This document shows, piece after piece, positions 58,754 through 64,000 of a stretch of 64,000 bases of DNA. Under the pieces are notes generated by a model. The model saw nothing but the letters and a program-made list of their open reading frames with translations. It did no database searches and was not told the DNA's origin. This stretch comes from Arthrobacter sp. EpRS71 (GTDB lineage Bacteria; Actinomycetota; Actinomycetes; Actinomycetales; Micrococcaceae). The stretch covers positions 2,340,809 through 2,404,808 of the forward strand of contig NZ_LNUV01000006.1 of the NCBI RefSeq assembly GCF_001512285.1, read 5' to 3'. Positions within the stretch are counted from its first letter, which is position 1. The number at the start of each line of letters is the position of its first letter. The translations under genes and the position numbers were made by a program.

Positions 58754-59893
58754 ATGCCCAGCGTCATGCCAATTTTTGGCACCCGTCCCGAAGCCATCAA
58801 GATGGCTCCGATTGTCAGCGCCTTCCAAGCGTCTCCTGATTTTGACTGCATTGTGACCGTAACCGGCCAGCACCGCGAGATGCTCGACCAGGTTAACGAA
58901 CTGTTCGGAATCAAGCCGGACCACGATCTGAACATCCTTCAGCAGCGTCAATCACTTTCCTCCATCATGACCCGCACCATTGACGGGTTGGACAAGCTGT
59001 TCGCGGAGAAGAAGCCGGACGTAGTCATCGTCCAGGGCGATACCACCACGTCTACCGCCGGAGCCATCGCCGCCTTCTATCACGGCATCCCCGTGGTTCA
59101 CGTTGAAGCCGGCCTCCGCAGCGGAGATCTTTTCTCGCCGTTCCCCGAAGAGGCGAATCGTAAGATTACAAGTCAGATTTCGAGCCTTCACTTGGCGCCG
59201 ACAAGCGTCAGTAAAGCCAATTTGCTGGCTGAAGGAATCGCTGAGAAAGACATCGTTGTCACTGGCAACTCAGTCATTGATGCACTCCTCACCACCGTGG
59301 ACAAGCACATCCCGTTCTCCGACCCCCAGCTGGAAGAGCTCGCGGCGACTGGACGCAAAATTCTCTTGGTGACTACCCACCGCAGGGAAAACCAAGGCGA
59401 CGCAATGCGCGGAGTCGGGCGGGCGCTTGCCCGGATAGCGGAGGCCGAACCTGATCTGGTGATAGTCCTCCCCGCGCACAAGAACCCCGTGGTGCGGGAA
59501 GCGGTCCTTCCCGCACTCGAAGGAAAAGACAACGTGGTTGTCACCGAGCCGCTGGCCTACGGTGAGTTCACAAGGCTCCTTTCCCTGGCGCACATCGTTC
59601 TTACCGACTCAGGCGGAGTTCAGGAAGAAGCACCTAGCCTCGGGAAGCCTGTCCTTGTGATGCGCGACAACACTGAACGCCCAGAGGCAGTCGACGCAGG
59701 AACAGTCGCCCTTATTGGCACCGACGAGGAAACCATAGTTAAAGAAGTCGACCGTCTCCTGAACCAGCAGGACGCCTTCGACGCCATGGCAAACGCCGTC
59801 AACCCCTACGGCGACGGTAAAGCTGCAGCGCGTACCGTCGCAGCAGTTGCGGAGCTGTTGGGGATTGGCAAACGTATTGCCAGTTTCAAGTAA
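58754..59893 (+). CDS. wecB: UDP-N-acetylglucosamine 2-epimerase
   Basis: A 379-residue non-hydrolysing epimerase that interconverts UDP-GlcNAc and UDP-ManNAc. GTRPEAIKMAPIVSAF, TGQHREMLDQV, VHVEAGLRSGDLFSPFPEE (catalytic acids) and LTDSGGVQEEAPSLGKPVL are all intact. UDP-ManNAc feeds teichuronic acid, capsule or teichoic linkage units. ATG 58754 follows GGGGGAA. Confidence 0.94.
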   Translation: MPSVMPIFGTRPEAIKMAPIVSAFQASPDFDCIVTVTGQHREMLDQVNELFGIKPDHDLNILQQRQSLSSIMTRTIDGLDKLFAEKKPDVVIVQGDTTTSTAGAIAAFYHGIPVVHVEAGLRSGDLFSPFPEEANRKITSQISSLHLAPTSVSKANLLAEGIAEKDIVVTGNSVIDALLTTVDKHIPFSDPQLEELAATGRKILLVTTHRRENQGDAMRGVGRALARIAEAEPDLVIVLPAHKNPVVREAVLPALEGKDNVVVTEPLAYGEFTRLLSLAHIVLTDSGGVQEEAPSLGKPVLVMRDNTERPEAVDAGTVALIGTDEETIVKEVDRLLNQQDAFDAMANAVNPYGDGKAAARTVAAVAELLGIGKRIASFK

Positions 59894-60200
59894 GGATCAC
59901 TGTGGCGTGGGTTGAATGGGGAGTCTCAATCGGTCACTGCAACTACGGCCTGACAAACATCGAGGTCTACCTTAGCCATTCTCTGCTTGAGGCGCTTTCA
60001 AAAGAGCTGATTCCGTAAAGACAGTCACGCTCAACCTGGCTGGACTCGTGCCAAATAACCGTGGCCCCTCTCCGTTCGAGAGGGGCCACAGGTCTTGCTT
60101 CCGCGCTTTCATCAGAAGATGATCCTCCAGTTTTGGAGTCCAGCGCTTATCCGATTATGTGAAAAATTGGATTATTCACGTACGCCGCCGGGCTCAGGAG
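59894..60200. other. 307-bp gap after wecB
   Basis: No gene seen. GTGGCCCCTCT (60061-60071) pairs perfectly with AGAGGGGCCAC (60079-60089), a likely terminator for either wecB or the convergent small acidic gene. Confidence 0.65.
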
Positions 60201-60446
60201 CTATTGCAAGTCGTTATCCCAGTCTTCCGCCATCAACTCCTCTGAGGTGTGCAGACCGGTACCGTCTTCATCGGGGGACGGATCATCGTTGTCCTCGATC
60301 TGCATCTCGGGGGAACCAGCGTCCATTGAATTCTCCGAACCGGGATCCACCTCGAAGTCTCCACTCGGTTCGTCCACCTTTAGTGCTTCGCCCGTGAAGT
60401 CGTAATACTCATCATTTTCAAATGTCGGCAATGGTTCCTCACTCAT
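60201..60446 (-). CDS. Small acidic protein of unknown function
   Basis: An 81-residue, strongly acidic protein (about a third Asp/Glu; DEYYDFTGEALKVDEP, EDNDDPSPDEDG). It has no membrane segment or recognised motif and may be disordered. It lies 10 bp after the stop of the hydrolase-like gene upstream, on the same strand, so it is likely co-transcribed. The ribosome-binding site is not strong. Confidence 0.55.
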   Translation of the reverse strand: MSEEPLPTFENDEYYDFTGEALKVDEPSGDFEVDPGSENSMDAGSPEMQIEDNDDPSPDEDGTGLHTSEELMAEDWDNDLQ

Positions 60447-60456
60447 GGCCGCTATG

Positions 60457-61338
60457 TTACAGCAGCACCGCGGACCCTAGGGAAAAATACTTCTCCCAGT
60501 CGCACGCCGGATCCGTTAGCGCAGCCAGGAACCCCCGTATTTCGTCAGGTGGGGGCGCCACGTGACCGACGCCCCAATCATGACTAGTGATGGTCCGGAC
60601 CCTCGCTAGAGAATCAAGCGAGTCCAAGAACGGGCGCATATGGTGTTCAACGTGTGTATCCGTACTGTTTTGGACATACAAAATGAAGTTGTCTACGCGG
60701 CCACTGTAATGTTTGCGAAGGTCAGAGCAAATCACGTGAGCGAACACCGAGTCATGCTCTTCTGGAGTTTCAGCTGCGAATGCGGCGCGAGTATAGTTCC
60801 GCTGGTTTTGGTACCCAAACTTACTCAAGTCGGTTTGAGGATTTATCGGAACAGCCGTCGACCCGGGAAAGAATTTTGAGTAGAAAAGGGCGGCAAAGCC
60901 GCCAGCGGAAGGTCCCCAAAATAAAGTACGTCTTCCACCTGCGGAGTCAATGAGATGGCCAAGCACACCCGGCAAAATCTGTTGGAGGGGCAACTCCGCC
61001 GTCCCTGAGAACCACGCGATTCTGACATCGTCACCGCTGTAAAGCCCTGGGTCCGAAACGAAGATACGGTTCACTCCATGGTCTCCAGTCACTTTGGCAC
61101 CGGCGAACATCGGTAGGGGTGTCAGCTCGCGGGACAGCGCAGCGTGGAATGTCACCACAGTTGTTTCCCCGCCAGCGGGAAGGTACAGCAGCTCAATTGG
61201 TTGCGGACCGTCAATCTCGACAATCCCGGGCACAGGAGAAGCCGCGAGGAATTCGTTTACGCTCTTGTAGGTGTTTACCGTGCGCTGATAACGCTGAATA
61301 TCTCGGCGGGAAGGCGTGAAAGGTGCTGCAGAACTCAT
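60457..61338 (-). CDS. Alpha/beta-hydrolase-like protein, paralogue 2
   Basis: A 293-residue protein, paralogue of the gene at 30873-31796. WGPSAGGFAALFYSKFFPGS carries the nucleophile elbow (GxSAGG), VVTFHAALSRE the oxyanion strand and GVGHVAPPPDEIRGF the probable catalytic histidine; NPQTDLSKFGYQNQ is also shared. No signal peptide. The ATG lies directly against an opposite-strand ATG (CATATG). Substrate unknown; placement beside wecB suggests glycan chemistry. Confidence 0.75.
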   Translation of the reverse strand: MSSAAPFTPSRRDIQRYQRTVNTYKSVNEFLAASPVPGIVEIDGPQPIELLYLPAGGETTVVTFHAALSRELTPLPMFAGAKVTGDHGVNRIFVSDPGLYSGDDVRIAWFSGTAELPLQQILPGVLGHLIDSAGGRRTLFWGPSAGGFAALFYSKFFPGSTAVPINPQTDLSKFGYQNQRNYTRAAFAAETPEEHDSVFAHVICSDLRKHYSGRVDNFILYVQNSTDTHVEHHMRPFLDSLDSLARVRTITSHDWGVGHVAPPPDEIRGFLAALTDPACDWEKYFSLGSAVLL

Positions 61339-61529
61339 ATGAATAGCTTAGGCGAAGCCGGACCTCGGTCCGGAACACCCAGGGACAACCACAACAGCCA
61401 ACGAATCCAAGTCGAGGTTAACATTCTGCTAGATATTTTCGCCGGGCTGTCAGACCGCGCTAGCCGCGTCCTGCGGCACGGCAACCCAAAGGCTCACACA
61501 ACTTGGCTGGCGACCCCTCAGGAGGTTGC

Positions 61530-62778
61530 TGGTCGGATAGGTGAGAGTGATTAGTCACGCGGCTTGTGTGACCTGCGCGTTCATGATGGACTCGTATTCG
61601 ATGGAGGTATACGGCCGAGTGTGGTTGGCGTCTGCGCAGGTGGTAGGTGCGTTCGATCCAGGTCATGATCGCGATCCTCTAGAACTCCGTAATAACCCAG
61701 AAACGCCGGTCCAGGACGTTCTCTCGAAACCGGGCAAAGAACGATTCATTGCTGCATTGTCCCCGCACGCCCCGACCCGGCCCCTCGACCCGGTCATACC
61801 ATGACGATTCAGGACATGGGCGAGTTTCCGGCTCCGAAATTGAGACCCGGGATCGGTATGGAGAATGCAGCCGGCCACGTCACCGCGTCGGGCGACCGCA
61901 CTGTTCAATGCTGCCACGGCCCGGCGGTTTTCATCCGTGAGTAAATGGAGTAGCCGATAATCCTGTTGGAGTAAACGTCCTTGACCGCGCGCAGGTAGAG
62001 CTTGCCTTCGCCGGTGGCGTGCTCGGTGATGCCGGAGAACCAAAACCGGTTCGGTGCATCGGCGTTGAACTCGTGGCTGGCCCTGCCCTTGCTGTCGGTC
62101 ACGGCGCACAGGTCATCGTGGACTGGCGGGCCGGCTTTCTTGGTCTTGCCTTCTTTCCGAAGACTGACCACCAGCCGTTGTCCGCGCAGATCCGCCACGT
62201 GGTCCGCTCAGACATCGGCTCACCCGCCCTCACGGGCTTCATCGACCAGGAACCGGTACCCGAACTCGGGGTCCTCACGGTGGGCATCAAACAAGACGTT
62301 GGCCCGGTCGGCCTGCTCGTACTCAGCATCGGTGACCGGGGTGGCCAGCCAGCGGTAGTGGGGCTGACGGGCGATCTTCAGCACCCGGCACGTAACCGTG
62401 ACGGCAACACCGTCAGCGGCTAAGTGTTGGACGAGCGGGTAGCTCATTTTCCCGGCAGATGAGCTTGAGAGAAATACGCAGCAGCCTGACGAAAGCTTCA
62501 ACTTCCTGCTCCAAGGTCCTGATCCGCAGCTTCGCGGCCGCGAGTTCCGCCTGCTCACCAGTGGTCCCGGACCGGACCCGGCCTCTTTCATCCACCCATA
62601 CAACGTGGTGAAGTGGACTCCGAAATACTTCGCGATCTGGGCCAGCTCAACCCAGGACTCACGATTCAACGCGACCCGGACAACATCCTCCCGGAGTTCC
62701 TTTGGGTACGGCTTGGTAACAGTAGACATCCTCTCAGCCCAGTCCCATTGACTAGGCTCAACAGACGTCACCTATCCG
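61530..62778 (-). mobile_element. IS3-family insertion sequence, decayed
   Basis: A ~1.25-kb element with an IS3-type transposase on the minus strand. CGGATAGGTGA occurs near the left end (61534) and as its inverse (TCACCTATCCG, 62768-62778) at the right end. TGC at 61527-61529 and 62779-62781 could be the 3-bp target duplication. If ends are taken as TGGTCGG.../...CCGTGCA (to 62782), the duplication would be only GC; the exact edges remain uncertain. Confidence 0.78.
61555..62729 (-). pseudogene. IS3-type transposase, frameshifted (orfA + orfB)
   Basis: OrfA part: MSTVTKPYPKELREDVVRVA with a helix-turn-helix (WVELAQIAKYFGVHFTTLYG). OrfB part is scattered over at least three frames: ADGVAVTVTCRVLKIARQPH, EPMSERTTWRICADNG, RFWFSGITEHATGEGKLYLR, HTDPGSQFRSRKLAHVLNRH, AACGDNAAM-like (ACGDNAAM), and finally MNAQVTQAA. 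The usual TDIT segment that contains the first catalytic Asp reads SGIT here. With several frameshifts, this copy cannot transpose by itself. Confidence 0.85.
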
Positions 62779-63105
62779 TGCAGCAGTCCCGACCGCGCTG
62801 ATTGCGATTGGCGAAAATATACAGGCGACCCATTTGCGCCCACCTGACCAATCGGCATCAGTAAGTCGGAACTTCCAAGCAACGATAGATGGGTTGTCCG
62901 ACCCAGTTGAGACGGCGGCCTCCGCGGCGGTGAGCCTCAGCCTACAGGGCAGTGGCCTGACACTGGCAACAACGGACGTTGCATGGAGTTTGAACCTGCA
63001 AACGAAGTCGATTTTACAACAAACTCTCAACGAGCCACCCGCCATATAGCGCGCTACGGTATCCTACAGAACGGCCCCGCGCCTAAACAGAGCTGAACAA
63101 AGCCC

Positions 63106-63267
63106 CTAGGCCCGGACCAGCGCCAGGACGCGATCGCGGATCTTTTCCATCGTGGGGCGATCCTTGGCTTCTGCGTTCAGGCGCAGGAAAGGCTCCGTGT
63201 TGGATGGGCGGAGGTTGAACCACCAGCTGCCGTTGTGGTGCCATTCCACTCGTTGGTGCCGTTCCAT
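63106..63267 (-). pseudogene. C-terminal fragment of phosphomannomutase/phosphoglucomutase
   Basis: About 52 residues with the C-terminal phosphate-binding motif FNLRPSNTEPFLRLNAEA and the end MEKIRDRVLALVRA then stop. The rest of the enzyme (usually ~450 residues) is missing; upstream sequence does not continue the domain. A relic left by deletion or recombination. Confidence 0.8.
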
Positions 63268-63521
63268 AGCAACACCATAGGACCCTAACCCCCAAGTGAA
63301 CGTCACGTGCGACGAAAACGGCTTACTCCCGCCTCACGAATAACCGTGCATGCCAGTTGGTTAGGACGAGCGGAGGCTGGAAGGCACCTTCCAAACCCAC
63401 GAGAACGACAAGTCCAGTGCCATCTCCGACCCGCTGTCCACACGATGCGTAGCGCCTTCGTCGGCGATTTGCAGTCGAAACAAGCTGGACAATCAGGTGC
63501 TAGTGCACAGTGAGGCATGCC
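63268..63521. other. Degenerate region between gene fragments
   Basis: No intact gene. On the minus strand a frame ending at the stop 63361-63363 reads GSEMALDLSFSWVWKVPSSL, which looks coding and may be another C-terminal relic; its family is not recognised. Confidence 0.45.
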
Positions 63522-63715
63522 CTAATTGATGCCGGTGGTGGCGATGCCCTTGATGAGGAATCACTGGCCGAACAGGAACACCGGGAGCAGGGACACGACG
63601 GACATCGCGAAGAATGTCCCAGCTGGTGGCGGACTGCGAGTCAACGAAGGCGCGAAGGTCTACCGGAACGGTGAACATGGTCCGGGTCCGTGAGGTAAAT
63701 GAGTGCGCCGAAGAA
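63522..63715 (-). pseudogene. C-terminal fragment of a MalG-type sugar ABC permease
   Basis: Reading the minus strand over several frames gives ALIYLT, FTVPVDLRAFVDSQSATSWD, FFAMSVVSLLPVFLFG and LIKGIATTGIN then a stop, the standard end of CUT1 permeases. It has frameshifts and no N-terminal part, so it is non-functional. Confidence 0.75.
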
Positions 63716-63752
63716 GTCGCTCCAGGCCCGCTTTCCTTGGGGACCAGTCGCT

Positions 63753-64000
63753 TTAGAGGGAGTGCTGGCTGATGGTTGTAGGAACCGATTTGAGAGAATC
63801 AACTATCGTAGACCAGGCAGCTTCGAGGATCTCAGGAGCATTTTCATCGAGGGCCTGGATGGCAATAGTTGCCTTGATCTCAGGCAGGATTGCTAATATT
63901 TGGCTGAACATTCCTTCGGCGCGGTATGACCCGTCCGGATTTATCCAGAAACCGAATCCGTAGCCGGCAGTGAAGAACCTGCCATCGCTTTCAGATTGAG
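63753..64000 (-). CDS. Serine hydrolase (beta-lactamase family), C-terminal part
   Basis: The last 81 residues of a gene that continues past the window. GRFFTAGYGFGFWINPDGSY and AEGMFSQILAILPEIKATIA match the C-terminal part of class C beta-lactamase-like/esterase proteins, in which a 'GMFGQ' loop follows the third active-site motif. The catalytic SxxK lies outside the window, so neither intactness nor activity can be judged. Confidence 0.75.
   Translation of the reverse strand, partial: QSESDGRFFTAGYGFGFWINPDGSYRAEGMFSQILAILPEIKATIAIQALDENAPEILEAAWSTIVDSLKSVPTTISQHSL

Larger units (their letters stand above)
61339..63049 (+). pseudogene. Reading frame split by the IS3-type element
   Basis: Reading left of the insertion (from 61339) gives LLDIFAGLSDRASRVLRHGN and then TTWLATPQEVA up to 61529. 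Right of it, from 62780, the text continues AAVPTALIAIGENIQATHLR and ends LLQQTLNEPPAI-like (SILQQTLNEPPAI) at a TAG at 63047-63049. Removing the IS with one TGC copy joins the two parts in frame (..QEV-AAVPTAL..). The product would be roughly 150 residues, mostly helical. Family unknown. The true start is uncertain because the ATG 61339 abuts the opposite gene start. Confidence 0.55.

Noticed and set aside
1-64000. tRNA or rRNA genes
   Set aside because: No cloverleaf-like run with a GTTCGA-type T-arm and matching acceptor stem, and no rRNA-like conserved stretch, was found on scanning the intergenic regions by eye.

Overview
The window is high-GC DNA from an actinobacterium, most likely an Arthrobacter/Paenarthrobacter-type member of the Micrococcaceae. 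The basis is the codon bias, the frequent GTG/TTG starts, the menaquinone genes, LAxTG (sortase E-type) surface anchoring and the kinds of regulators and transporters present. That assignment is inference from gene content; no rRNA, tRNA or CRISPR array was found.

Layout. 1-3.6 kb: assimilatory sulfate reduction operon on the minus strand (sirohydrochlorin chelatase-like protein, ferredoxin sulfite reductase, APS reductase CysH, start of CysD). 3.6-6.3 kb: TRIC-type membrane protein, a SMI1/KNR4-like protein, and a DUF559 nuclease-like gene surrounded by three copies of a ~95-bp palindromic element. 6.3-20 kb: menaquinone locus (polyprenyl diphosphate synthase, geranylgeranyl reductase-family enzyme, MenG, MenF, MenD, MenC) interleaved with an amino-acid ABC importer, a SOUL protein and a PhoX phosphatase. 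20-28 kb: two tandem DUF2510 membrane proteins, then a LacI-controlled sucrose/fructan locus (LacI, GH32, two permeases, binding protein) with matching operators at both ends. 28-40 kb: PAP2 phosphatase, acyltransferase, alpha/beta-hydrolase-like protein, MFS transporter, two secreted low-complexity surface proteins (one a seven-repeat chaplin-like protein with an LANTG anchor), metallo-hydrolase and a secreted subtilase with FG-GAP repeats. 40-47.4 kb: regulators with their probable targets (MarR/VOC, MerR, ECF sigma factor plus membrane protein, HxlR/VOC) and three small lipoproteins. 47.5-51.3 kb: a 1251-residue protein of unknown function. 51.4-55.8 kb: 2-oxo acid dehydrogenase E1/E2 genes with a divergent Lrp regulator. 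55.8-61.3 kb: envelope/glycan-related genes including WecB. 61.3-64 kb: a decayed region with an IS3-type insertion that splits an open reading frame, followed by C-terminal fragments of several genes and a serine-hydrolase end that leaves the window.

The gaps between genes are rich in short repeats. I see four separate families: a ~95-bp palindrome around the DUF559 gene, a 32-bp-period tandem repeat at three unlinked loci, a 74-bp tandem triplet, and a GC-rich ~60-bp motif at three loci. The most promising candidates for something undescribed are the DUF559/palindrome association, the 1251-residue orphan protein, the chaplin-like sortase-anchored protein with its neighbour, and the pair of GxSAGG hydrolase paralogues. 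All statements about protein families come from recognition of motifs by eye, not from database searches.
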